Part shown: one piece after another, positions 16,833 through 23,185 of the stretch
Numbering within the stretch: the stretch's first letter is position 1
Layout: the number at the start of each line of letters is the position of its first letter
DNA from: a virus
Length of the DNA stretch: 33,213 nucleotides
IMG/VR virus record: IMGVR_UViG_3300042516_004237
Span: 1-33,213 of that record
Reading direction: 5' to 3' (one strand)
Translations under genes and position numbers: made by a program
Notes under the pieces: model-generated
Told to the model about the DNA's origin: nothing
The model's input: the letters and a program-made list of their open reading frames with translations, nothing else
The model's database searches: none

Positions 16833-17120
16833 TCAGTAGGTTCCACCGGTTAACTGGTCACCGTTCTTCAGAACAGGTTGACCGTTGACTGTCGGTGTGC
16901 CAGTCAAAGCGGGTGAGTTAAGTGGTGCTGCTCCCGCCACGTCAGCGACTACCAAATCCTCGACGGGTTTGAACGATGCGAGCGTGTCGCCGTCCTTGCG
17001 CATGTAGATCTTTCCCGTGGTGCGGTTGCTCGCAATCTCGCCAATCTGCAGGGCAGCGGCTTCGGGTCCAGCCGTGGACCCATCCTGAGCGTTCGTCTTG
17101 GGAATGACCGCGGATGCCAT
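16833..17120 (-). CDS. Short anchor protein of the fibre family, 95 residues
   Basis: It consists almost only of the anchor (residues 1-50: AVIPKTN, LQIGEIASNRTTGKIYMRKDG) plus a short tail (ALTGTPTVNG, then NGDQLTGGTY). The same ends occur in the 315-residue fibre at 15874, so the two are paralogues that differ by the repeat-containing middle. It is the first gene of the adhesin locus, followed after 11 nt by that fibre. It could be a minimal adaptor, a competitor for the same binding site on the particle, or a decayed fibre; the intact frame favours a functional gene. Confidence 0.7.
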   Translation of the reverse strand: MASAVIPKTNAQDGSTAGPEAAALQIGEIASNRTTGKIYMRKDGDTLASFKPVEDLVVADVAGAAPLNSPALTGTPTVNGQPVLKNGDQLTGGTY

Positions 17121-17125
17121 GATTT

Positions 17126-17161
17126 TCAGCGTGGGAACATGGAGTCAGAATCGTCCACCAC
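17126..17161 (-). CDS. Possible micro-ORF ending DDSDSMFPR before the anchor protein
   Basis: A GTG at 17161 opens an 11-codon frame ending TGA 17128-17126, five nucleotides before ATG 17120. Its C-terminus (DDSDSMFPR) has the acidic-then-F-P-R character of the 21-residue micro-genes. The frame extends upstream without a stop into the end of the 17166 gene (reading SPPEF before VVDDSD), so a frameshifted extension of that protein is an alternative. Evidence is weak. Confidence 0.2.
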   Translation of the reverse strand: MVDDSDSMFPR

Positions 17162-17165
17162 AAAC

Positions 17166-17462
17166 TCAGGCGGACTCGTGAGAACGTGCTTCTTTGAGCA
17201 TCAGCAGATACTCGTCGAACGCGATGCGCTCGATCTCCTGCTGCAGGCGAAGCCCCACGTTGCGCTCGCCCTCACGGAAATAGGTCTCGGAGTTGCCGGT
17301 GTAGCTTGAGCGGCGCATGCCGGTATTGCAGAGCACGCGCCAGAGCACGCGCCGGCCTTGCGGGGTGGACATGACAAAGCGCAGGTCGTCTTCTTCGACA
17401 TTGGCCTTGCGCTTGAGCTTGGCTTCGACCTCGGCAACCTTCTGTGGATCAGCGGCATTCAT
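17166..17462 (-). CDS. Bbp19-like conserved phage protein
   Basis: 98 residues with the recognisable pattern of the small protein encoded next to the portal in BPP-1-like phages: TPQGRRVLWRVLCNTG (residues 33-48), SSYTGNSETYFREGERNVGL (52-71), then EYLLMLKEAR. It starts at ATG 17462, which overlaps the portal stop (ATGA) and has a near-perfect AAGGAGG six nucleotides upstream, inside the portal's last codons. Its role is not known to me; position suggests a head or packaging accessory. Confidence 0.75.
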   Translation of the reverse strand: MNAADPQKVAEVEAKLKRKANVEEDDLRFVMSTPQGRRVLWRVLCNTGMRRSSYTGNSETYFREGERNVGLRLQQEIERIAFDEYLLMLKEARSHESA

Positions 17463-19123
17463 CGCATCCCTCCTTGCGCTGCTGCCATGCGCGTGAGCGC
17501 TGAATCACCGTTCATGTCGGTCTCGGAGAGAAGCTTGGCCCCCTGCGCGATCTGCTGCAGTTGCTCGGCGCGTTGCTGCGCGGCAATCTGTTGCGCACGC
17601 CCTTCACGGATCTTGGCCACCTCTTCGTCTGCGCGGACGATCTTCGGTGGCACCCCGAGCATGTCGGAGTACTCGTCAACGACCTGGTCGAAGTCGAGCT
17701 TGTCGGCGATGTCAGGCTTGGCCGCGGCGAGGTTACCGACGAACCCGACGAAGCGCTCGAGGCCGGCAGTGGCCACAAGCTTTTGCGCCTGCGCCATGAT
17801 GCTGATGTACTCGACCTTGAGCTCCTGCCCCGAGATTTCGGGCGGGGGCGCAGGCACCTCACCCCGGCGAAGCATGATGGCGAACGTGCGGTCGATCAGC
17901 GGGTCGAGCAGGTCCTCGTTCTGCCGCTCGAGCACGGGCCCCAGCATCAGAAGCTTCTCCTCGTGCCGCTCCTCGATCTCGCGTGCGGTAATCTGGCGCC
18001 GGTCGGAGTTGGCGAGCATGAGGAAGAGGTCCTCATAGAAACACCGCTTGATGCGCATCTGCGTCTCGTTGACGAGCACGCTCAACTCCTGCAGGGGCAT
18101 GCGAATCTCGTGCGCCGGCTTGAACCCGGTCGAGCCCTGCGTGGTGTCCACGTAGGTGATGTCGCCAGGCAGCAGCGAGGCTTTCTTGTTCTGCATGCTG
18201 GTTGGCGCCACCATCGGCGGGTTCACCATCTTGTCGATGCTCTGAATCATGCGACGTTGCATCGCCTGCAGTTGCTGAATGTCCCCGAGTGCGTCCATCC
18301 CCGGGGAGTGCCCGTAGACGTCCTCGCCGGTCAAGTTCCACCGCGGAGCCATGACCGGAAACTCGTCGAACCCAGACTCGTCGAGGAACTTGCCCTCTTC
18401 GTCCGAGCCCAGTTCCCAGTAGCAGGAGGAGAAGCGCTTGTGTTTGGCGTGTAGCTTCTCCGGGTCGTGATCCTCGTTGGGGTGGATCATGTGCGCCACG
18501 TCGATCCACGTCTCCATGTTGCCGTTGTTGTACTGGTCTTGAACCGAGCGGGAGCAGTTCTCCAAGCCAAAGCGCTGCACCAGTTGTCGCACCGTCATCG
18601 CGTACTCGCGCACGAAGGTGTCCACGGTGTGCCGGTGTGACTGCGCCAGGCAGTACGAACCGATGGGGAACGAGTAGCAGCGGATCACGTCCTGGTCATC
18701 CTCGAGCACTGCCATGGCCGAGGTGCCGAACAGGCCTTGGTCGCAGTAGAGCAGCGGCAGTGCGTTGTAGAGGTTCGACTTGAGGAAGATCGTGCGCATC
18801 CGCTTGGTCACATCGTCGAGCCACGATTTGACCGGCCCGAACTCGGCGAGTCCTGGGTCGGGCGTGGTGAGCGAGAACCACGGGCGTGCAGGGGATGTGA
18901 GCCCCGACATCATCCCGGCCATGAGGTTTCGCATGGCGAGCGTCGCGGTGGAGTCGATGATCTTCTTGTTGCGCCGGTCCCCCTTGTTGCGCTCGGCGAT
19001 GGTGTAGCGTGCGCGGCGGGGCATCACATAGTCGGACAGGTCACGCCAGTGCGGCATGAACGACTCACGCTCCGTGCGGAGCATCATGCGCATCTTCTCT
19101 AGCTGCTGGCGTTTAGTCTCCAT
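17459..19123 (-). CDS. Portal (head-tail connector) protein
   Basis: 554 residues, the size expected for podovirus portals (T7 gp8 is 536). The N-terminal pattern is typical: LRTERESFMPHWRDLSDYVM (residues 15-34), then IIDSTATLAMRNLMAGMMSG and LTSPARPWFSLTTPD. Central parts include WLDDVTKRM, FGTSAMAVLEDD and VYGHSPGMDALGDIQQLQAM (the wing and stem region). The C-terminus is a Gln/Ala-rich helical tail. Twelve copies form the DNA entry ring that binds terminase and then the gp11-like adaptor. ATG 19123 lies three nucleotides after the upstream stop, without a clear Shine-Dalgarno. Confidence 0.92.
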   Translation of the reverse strand: METKRQQLEKMRMMLRTERESFMPHWRDLSDYVMPRRARYTIAERNKGDRRNKKIIDSTATLAMRNLMAGMMSGLTSPARPWFSLTTPDPGLAEFGPVKSWLDDVTKRMRTIFLKSNLYNALPLLYCDQGLFGTSAMAVLEDDQDVIRCYSFPIGSYCLAQSHRHTVDTFVREYAMTVRQLVQRFGLENCSRSVQDQYNNGNMETWIDVAHMIHPNEDHDPEKLHAKHKRFSSCYWELGSDEEGKFLDESGFDEFPVMAPRWNLTGEDVYGHSPGMDALGDIQQLQAMQRRMIQSIDKMVNPPMVAPTSMQNKKASLLPGDITYVDTTQGSTGFKPAHEIRMPLQELSVLVNETQMRIKRCFYEDLFLMLANSDRRQITAREIEERHEEKLLMLGPVLERQNEDLLDPLIDRTFAIMLRRGEVPAPPPEISGQELKVEYISIMAQAQKLVATAGLERFVGFVGNLAAAKPDIADKLDFDQVVDEYSDMLGVPPKIVRADEEVAKIREGRAQQIAAQQRAEQLQQIAQGAKLLSETDMNGDSALTRMAAAQGGMR

Positions 19124-19126
19124 GCG

Positions 19127-19432
19127 TTACTGGCCGAGGAGGGTTTTCCCCATGTTCTGGAAGTTCTGCTGCTGCTGCTGACCGTTCCCGCCCAGGCCTT
19201 GTGAGCCCGTCAGGATGGTGTCGGTGCGACCGGTGGCAGCGAGCGCCTGCTTGCGTGCCCGGTCCTGACGCGACTGGGCGTTGGTGGCGATGTCGTCCTG
19301 GTTCTTCAGCCCGGGGTCACCCGGGCTCTTCGGGATGTTCGGCTTGTTCTGGTTTGCCGCGATCATTGCAGCGCCACCACCAGCAACGGTGCCTGCTGCC
19401 AATGCGATTAGAGTTGCTGTTTCAAGTCCCAT
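19127..19432 (-). CDS. Small conserved structural-operon protein
   Basis: 101 residues. The first 25 are a hydrophobic Gly/Ala stretch (TATLIALAAGTVAGGGAAMIAA) that could be a membrane or fusion-like segment. The middle has ARKQALAATGRTDTILTGSQGLG, a pattern seen in small proteins beside podovirus portal genes. It ends with poly-Gln and KTLLGQ. It is coupled to the upstream GNAT gene (TGACTATG). Function unknown; the hydrophobic N-terminus could suit a minor virion protein. Confidence 0.6.
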   Translation of the reverse strand: MGLETATLIALAAGTVAGGGAAMIAANQNKPNIPKSPGDPGLKNQDDIATNAQSRQDRARKQALAATGRTDTILTGSQGLGGNGQQQQQNFQNMGKTLLGQ

Positions 19433-19434
19433 AG

Positions 19435-19890
19435 TCAGTTCAATCGTTTGATGTAAATCGTCTCCGCTGCCTGATAGCCCATACGCTCGAGCAGGGGCTT
19501 GATGTTCACTCCAGCGCTCACGTGCTGAGTGACGAAGAACGCGCCATCGGCCTGCAGTTGCTCGTCACAGAAGCGCAGGAAACGCATGCCTGATGTCCCC
19601 CTTCGCTCGGATGGGTGCAGGAAAAGCGTGTCGTGGAATGCGCAGCGCACACCGTGCTGGTGGTGAATCGCCATCGCGAACACGTTGTACCCAACGAGCA
19701 TCGCGTCCCGGCGTGCAGTGAACACCCGCAAACGGTCCGCATTCTCGAGCGCTTCGTATTGCTCGAACGGAATCCTCGCCGGCAGGTCTGCGATGGGTCC
19801 GCTCACCTCCTCGTGGTGCCCTTGGATCAGCGGACGTGCCTCCTCTCCCAGTGCGGGTGTGAATCGCTCGCGTTGGAAGGTGAGTGCCAT
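19435..19890 (-). CDS. GNAT-family acetyltransferase
   Basis: 151 residues from ATG 19890; a longer frame start at 20187 lies inside the terminase gene and is rejected. The pattern fits a compact GNAT fold: RDAMLVGYNVFAMAIHHQHG (a beta-3/beta-4 hairpin), HDTLFLHPSERRGTSGMRFL (residues about 89-108; the R-R-G-T-S-G part resembles the acetyl-CoA-binding Q/R-x-x-G-x-G/A loop), then a C-terminal NIKPLLERMGYQAAETIYIKR. Such genes are often found beside terminase and portal genes in podoviruses. The target is unknown. Confidence 0.75.
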   Translation of the reverse strand: MALTFQRERFTPALGEEARPLIQGHHEEVSGPIADLPARIPFEQYEALENADRLRVFTARRDAMLVGYNVFAMAIHHQHGVRCAFHDTLFLHPSERRGTSGMRFLRFCDEQLQADGAFFVTQHVSAGVNIKPLLERMGYQAAETIYIKRLN

Positions 19891-19922
19891 GTGATTCCAT
19901 CGTTGGGGGCGTTGCGTATCCG

Positions 19923-21233
19923 TCAAGCAGCGAAAGGGTCGTACTCGGTGAGCGCATGCCCACCGGCGTGCAGGTTCGCCCCCGGTCCGCGTGACGGAGC
20001 GACGGGGAACGCGAAGGTCAGTGCCAGGGCATCGGCGATGTCCGGTGAGGGCAGGCCGCGTTTCTTGAGGTCGTCCTTGCTCTCGAGTTCGAACTTGTTC
20101 GCCGCGTTGGCGTAGCTGTAGGTGGGGGCGCACAACTCGATCTTGAGTTGCGGGATGTTCGGAATCGACGCACCGGCTTTCAACCACTGACTCATGTCAA
20201 ACCACATCTCCCCACGCTTGTTCACGAACTGGGGCTTAGTCGGTGAGCCACCGAAGTTCACGCCCACAACAGCATGCCCGAGTTGATGCAAACGGTCTAT
20301 CACCCCCTCGCCACGTCCCGCGTCGATGAACACCGCGTCCGGTTTCCACTCGACAATCGCCTGCGCCACCTTGGCCGCAAGCTCCATGTTGTTGAGCCCT
20401 TGGTACACCTGAGGCTCGAACGATACGAGGCCCTGACGACCGAAGATGACCGACTTGTCGTCACCGTAGCGTGCGACGTCCACCCCCAGGATCCGCGGTG
20501 AGTGCTCGTAATCGCTTGCCGGCAGGTGCTTGCCCACTGCTTCCTGCACGGTCTCGAAGGCAATCAACTGGTCGGGGTTGGATGCACTGAAGTCGTTCAG
20601 CATCTCTTGTCGGAACTGGTTCTCACTCATGTCTTTGCGCATGGATTCAATCTCGTCGGGGCTCAGTGCGTCGGTCTGGTAGCAGGTGTAGTTCGCCGCG
20701 AACCACTCGTCGGGGTTGTTGATGGCCTCGAAGTATTTCTCGCTCAGCAGGTTCACGCCCTTCACCGTGCCGATGAAGATGGCCCACCCGCGGCGGTCTG
20801 CGATGGCCGGTCGCAGGATCTCGCCCCAGGTCTCGGGCTTCATGTCGGCGACCTCGTCCAGCACCACGCCGTCGAAGTAGAGTCCGCGCAGGGAGTCCGG
20901 GTTGTCCGCGCCGAACAAGGTGATAGTCGCCCCGTTGGGGAACGTGACGCTCAGTTCGGATTCGTTGATCTTGATGCCGGGGACGGGGAAGCTGAATCGC
21001 TTGAGGTAGCGCCACGCGATTTTCTTGGTCTGCTTGAGCAGTGGCCCGACGTACCCGAACTGCCCCTCGGGCTTGGTGCATTTGAGCGCCGCGTGGACCA
21101 ACTCCATCACGGCCATGACGGTCTTGCCACCACGCCGATGAATGACCACCACCGAGAATCGCTTGAGGCCGCGGTGAACCTTGCGCTGCCAGTCCCGGGG
21201 CGAGTAGCCGAGGTCGATGCGTTGGGATGCCAT
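19923..21233 (-). CDS. terL: Terminase large subunit
   Basis: 436 residues with both domains. ATPase: Walker A RRGGKT at 33-38, Walker B VVLDE at 123-127, then a coupling segment IFIGTVKG. Nuclease: LGVDVARYGDD (249-259) supplies the first acidic residues, VFIDAGRGEG (301-310) the second, and SPDIADALALTF near 395 the third. The protein powers DNA packaging through the portal and cuts concatemers. It is followed by the GNAT and portal genes and preceded by a candidate small subunit, 12 nt away. There is no Shine-Dalgarno before ATG 21233, so coupling is likely. The packaging type (cos, pac or repeats) cannot be told. Confidence 0.95.
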   Translation of the reverse strand: MASQRIDLGYSPRDWQRKVHRGLKRFSVVVIHRRGGKTVMAVMELVHAALKCTKPEGQFGYVGPLLKQTKKIAWRYLKRFSFPVPGIKINESELSVTFPNGATITLFGADNPDSLRGLYFDGVVLDEVADMKPETWGEILRPAIADRRGWAIFIGTVKGVNLLSEKYFEAINNPDEWFAANYTCYQTDALSPDEIESMRKDMSENQFRQEMLNDFSASNPDQLIAFETVQEAVGKHLPASDYEHSPRILGVDVARYGDDKSVIFGRQGLVSFEPQVYQGLNNMELAAKVAQAIVEWKPDAVFIDAGRGEGVIDRLHQLGHAVVGVNFGGSPTKPQFVNKRGEMWFDMSQWLKAGASIPNIPQLKIELCAPTYSYANAANKFELESKDDLKKRGLPSPDIADALALTFAFPVAPSRGPGANLHAGGHALTEYDPFAA

Positions 21234-21245
21234 CAGGTGTGCCGG

Positions 21246-21524
21246 TCAATCCTCGTCCTCGTCCTCAATCGGGTCGTCAGGGCAACGGTCGATGCCCGTG
21301 ATGACCTCGATGCGCACCGGACCATCCCCAGCACCGGTCACCTGCATCGGCAGCACTTTGCCCAGCAGCGTGAGGAACGTGCGCGGGTCGAGCCTGGCCA
21401 CCGTCTCGAGGTACTCCACCCCGCCAGCACGCTCGTAGGCTTGCAGGATGGCTTCCTTGAGCGAGGTCGTGATCTTGTTCGGTTTGCCCTTCCTGCTGCC
21501 CCCTATCTTTCCCTTTGCACTCAT
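21246..21524 (-). CDS. Candidate small terminase subunit or packaging accessory
   Basis: 92 residues from ATG 21524. The basic N-terminus (GKIGGSRKGKPNKI) and the following pattern (LKEAILQAYERAGGVEYLE, then DPRTFLTLLGKVLP) belong to a small protein found next to large terminase genes in many phages and prophages. The C-terminus is acidic. I chose this start over ATG 21554 because a promoter-like -10 hexamer lies 6 nt upstream of it, and the conserved part begins just after it. It is the first gene of the leftward structural operon. The small-terminase role is inferred from position; no HTH is evident. Confidence 0.6.
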   Translation of the reverse strand: MSAKGKIGGSRKGKPNKITTSLKEAILQAYERAGGVEYLETVARLDPRTFLTLLGKVLPMQVTGAGDGPVRIEVITGIDRCPDDPIEDEDED

Positions 21525-21558
21525 ACCAAAACCATAGCCCTCACTGCGCAACACGCAA
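21525..21558 (-). promoter_or_regulatory. Leftward promoter of the packaging/structural operon
   Basis: On the minus strand: TTGCGT (21558-21553), a 16-bp spacer, TATGGT (21536-21531), then 6 nt to ATG 21524. The spacing predicts transcription starting at or very near the start codon, i.e. a leaderless mRNA. A 10-bp inverted repeat (21561-21600) abuts the -35 on its upstream side, where an activator could bind. Confidence 0.55.
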
Positions 21559-21560
21559 CC

Positions 21561-21600
21561 TGTCTATGCCCGTGTCTACGCCCAGCCCTAGGCATAGACA
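21561..21600. promoter_or_regulatory. Inverted repeat upstream of the structural promoter
   Basis: TGTCTATGCC at 21561-21570 and GGCATAGACA at 21591-21600 form a perfect 10-bp inverted repeat separated by 20 bp; the spacer holds another TGTCTACGCC (21573-21582). It begins 2 bp upstream of the leftward -35 box. It is a good candidate for an activator or repressor site. Confidence 0.55.
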
Positions 21601-21856
21601 ACCCGCTCGCTCGCCATCACGCTTGCCATCAGCGACTTGCGCCACAAAAATCGCTTGTCTTCACAAGTTCGTCAACGCGCCGCACAACATAATCCTGATT
21701 TGTCACACAGTAGCTGCAGCAGTTGTATCCCTCTGTACTACTTTTCCCCATAAGTTAGAAAGAGAGAGTAGACAGAGTAGACAAGGAGGAAGTGATGGAA
21801 TCCAAAGGACTTCCGTTGTCTTCACAAGTGTCTACAACCCCCAACCGTCTACGCCC
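21561..21856. repeat. Array of TGTCTAC-type repeats in the control region
   Basis: Seven copies of TGTCTA(C/T) or a close variant in either orientation: 21561, 21573, 21594 (reverse), 21768 (reverse), 21777 (reverse), 21829 and 21846 (CGTCTACGCCC). A second element, (C/G)TTGTCTTCACAAG, occurs at 21654-21667 and 21815-21828, 13 of 14 bases identical. Such clustered sites suggest a regulator-binding region or replication origin. The rest of the gap has no recognisable gene apart from the weak candidate at 21795. Confidence 0.55.
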
Positions 21857-21992
21857 ACACCCATCCACTACCTGCCTTTCGGCTACCCTGCACCGCTCAC
21901 ACCTACGCAAAACAACGTGTAATCGCGTAGCCAATCTGGGACGCACGGCATACCGTTCTACCCAACAAAACCGTAGCGGGACGATGAAGTAG
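21795..21992 (+). CDS. Possible small basic protein within the control region
   Basis: ATG 21795 follows a strong AAGGAGG with 5-nt spacing, and the frame runs 65 codons to TAG 21992. The peptide is Thr/Arg/Ser-rich with no domain I recognise, and its DNA carries several of the TGTCTAC repeats, so its composition may reflect the repeats rather than protein selection. The good ribosome site is the only positive evidence. It ends 4 nt before the -10 box of the next gene. Confidence 0.3.
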   Translation: MESKGLPLSSQVSTTPNRLRPHPSTTCLSATLHRSHLRKTTCNRVANLGRTAYRSTQQNRSGTMK

Positions 21993-21996
21993 CGTG

Positions 21997-22002
21997 TACA
22001 TT
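21997..22002 (+). promoter_or_regulatory. -10 hexamer for a leaderless start
   Basis: TACATT followed by 6 nt and GTG 22009. No convincing -35 hexamer lies 16-18 bp upstream. The arrangement matches that of the structural promoter at 21525 and the regulator promoter at 30181. Confidence 0.4.
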
Positions 22003-22008
22003 TGCCCC

Positions 22009-22656
22009 GTGAACCATAACCAAACAACCCAAGAAGAAGTTCAATACCTACGCGCCGAGCTCGCCGCGGTATCGACAGAACGCAATACGCTGCTCGGACT
22101 GGTGCGTGAGATTCGCGCATTGGTGCTCTCGCACACCGAGACGATAGTCGCACTGGAAGAGCCCTGGATTCCCGTGCTGCGCGAGTACCTCGACGACGTC
22201 TGCACGTACACCCTGACGGGCATTCTCACCGAGGGGCTGGGCATTCCTCGGGACCAGCAGTCGCTCAACGTGCGCACGCGCCTGGGCGCCGCAATGCGCA
22301 CCCTCGGATGGAAGTCCTCGATTGCCAAGAGGCAGGAAGGATCGGTGCGTGTGTGGCAGAAAGCCAGCACCGGCTCGAGCCCGGCCCGAGTGCTCGGCGA
22401 TGATGCCAAGCAGAAGCTCACGGCATACCTGCGCCTGACCAACCCCTACACCACTGAGCGCATCCTCGAGAAGGTGTTCGGGTACGCGAAGGACAAGCAG
22501 AACCGGCGCATGCAGTTGGATCTGGCCAGGCACCTGCAAGACCTCGGCTGGAAACCGGTGATCCTCAAGGACGAGAAACGCCGCTCCATGCGTGCGTGGC
22601 GCTACCGTCCTCGCATCCTGCCCATGCAGTCGGCCAACGACGAAGGTCCATTCTAA
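22009..22656 (+). CDS. Putative DNA-binding regulator with two winged-helix-like repeats
   Basis: 215 residues from GTG 22009; a GTG at 21994 is in frame but would include the -10 hexamer in the coding part. Residues about 10-45 form a coiled coil (TQEEVQYLRAELAAVSTERN). Two related domains follow. The first is near 65-115, with LTGILTEGLGIPRD and RLGAAMRTLGWK. The second is near 135-195, with TTERILEKVFGYAKD and DLARHLQDLGWK. Each ends with a basic segment and an aromatic strand (RVWQK; RAWRY). The repeat resembles the winged-helix tail of phage VapE-type primases, here detached and doubled. The gene sits alone in the control region, opposite the structural operon, so a regulator binding the nearby repeats is a reasonable inference. 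Confidence 0.65.
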   Translation: MNHNQTTQEEVQYLRAELAAVSTERNTLLGLVREIRALVLSHTETIVALEEPWIPVLREYLDDVCTYTLTGILTEGLGIPRDQQSLNVRTRLGAAMRTLGWKSSIAKRQEGSVRVWQKASTGSSPARVLGDDAKQKLTAYLRLTNPYTTERILEKVFGYAKDKQNRRMQLDLARHLQDLGWKPVILKDEKRRSMRAWRYRPRILPMQSANDEGPF

Positions 22657-22661
22657 GCACG

Positions 22662-22691
22662 AAAAAACCCGTCCCTCACTCGAGGAACGGG
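22662..22691 (-). terminator. Intrinsic terminator, strongest on the minus strand
   Basis: The plus strand shows A6 (22662-22667), then CCCGT (22668-22672), an inner CCTC/GAGG stem, and ACGGG (22687-22691). Read on the minus strand it is a hairpin followed by six Ts, a classical rho-independent terminator ending leftward transcription of the middle block. On the plus strand only a short CCTTTC follows, so it may terminate the 22009 gene weakly. Confidence 0.75.
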
Positions 22692-22735
22692 CCTTTCGTT
22701 CGACCGGGCGTGCCACCCCTGACGCGCACCGGCAT
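22676..22735 (-). CDS. Possible leaderless 19-residue micro-ORF
   Basis: ATG 22735 starts 5 nt after a TAGATT box and the frame ends at TGA 22678-22676, inside the terminator hairpin. The peptide is MPVRVRGGTPGRTKGPFLE, basic and Gly-rich. Promoter, ORF and terminator fit in about 110 bp with no room for another gene. The transcript could equally be a structured small RNA (CACC/GGTG and GGG/CCC pairings are visible near its 5' end). Confidence 0.35.
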   Translation of the reverse strand: MPVRVRGGTPGRTKGPFLE

Positions 22736-22740
22736 TGGTG

Positions 22741-22768
22741 AATCTATCCCCGTCTGACTGCGTGTCAA
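22741..22768 (-). promoter_or_regulatory. Consensus-like leftward promoter
   Basis: On the minus strand TTGACA (22768-22763), a 16-bp spacer, and TAGATT (22746-22741). This is the best sigma-70-type match in the window. It overlaps the stop codon of the 22765 gene and points at the terminator 50-80 bp away, so its transcript would be about 70 nt. Confidence 0.6.
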
Positions 22769-22998
22769 CGGGGATTTGTTGCGTTCTCCGCAACGGGCAT
22801 CTCGGTCGATGTGGTGATGCGGAAGTGCAGGTGCGACAGATTGAACATCCTGGTCGCCGCTTTGGCCTCTTCCACGCATTGGAACGTCGTTGACCACCGG
22901 ATGTCCCGAAACGACACCCAGAGGTCCTTGTCGCGTTCGGCAGATAGCCAGCACCCCGTCTCCCGGTGTTGGATGCGGTAGGGCTTAGTCGAGCTCAT
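22765..22998 (-). CDS. Small protein, 77 residues, unknown function
   Basis: Starts at ATG 22998, with GGAG seven nt upstream; a longer frame to 23043 overlaps the upstream gene more deeply. The sequence has YRIQHRETGCWLSAERD, then DIRWSTTFQCVEEAKAATRM and a beta-type LHFRITTS. This looks like a compact alpha/beta fold with a C-terminal tail, but I recognise no family. It overlaps the previous gene by 14 nt and is the last gene of the middle block. Confidence 0.6.
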   Translation of the reverse strand: MSSTKPYRIQHRETGCWLSAERDKDLWVSFRDIRWSTTFQCVEEAKAATRMFNLSHLHFRITTSTEMPVAENATNPR

Positions 22999-23185
22999 CG
23001 TCGATCTCCGCCTCTTTCTCGGGGTCAGCGAGCACCACGGCAATCCCGATGGTCTGCCCGTCGAAGTTGCCCCCGGTACACTTCGCCAGGTAGGTCATCT
23101 GGGGCTCATCGAGTTCAAGCATCAGCCTAGCCAGTTGCGTGGCTAGGCTCAGCATCTCGTCGCGGATCTCTTGGTCGTCGGTCAT
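22985..23185 (-). CDS. Small acidic protein, 66 residues, unknown function
   Basis: MTDDQEIRDEMLSLATQLARL opens a helix; a beta-type GQTIGIAVVLADP follows; the end is acidic (EKEAEIDDELD). The ATG at 23185 overlaps the TGA of the alternative frame of the methyltransferase locus (ATGA at 23185-23182), whereas the methyltransferase frame itself stops 50 nt earlier. No family recognised. Confidence 0.55.
   Translation of the reverse strand: MTDDQEIRDEMLSLATQLARLMLELDEPQMTYLAKCTGGNFDGQTIGIAVVLADPEKEAEIDDELD

Noticed and set aside
20502-21692. 396-codon plus-strand frame over the terminase
   Set aside because: Antisense to a terminase with all catalytic motifs; no motif of its own.
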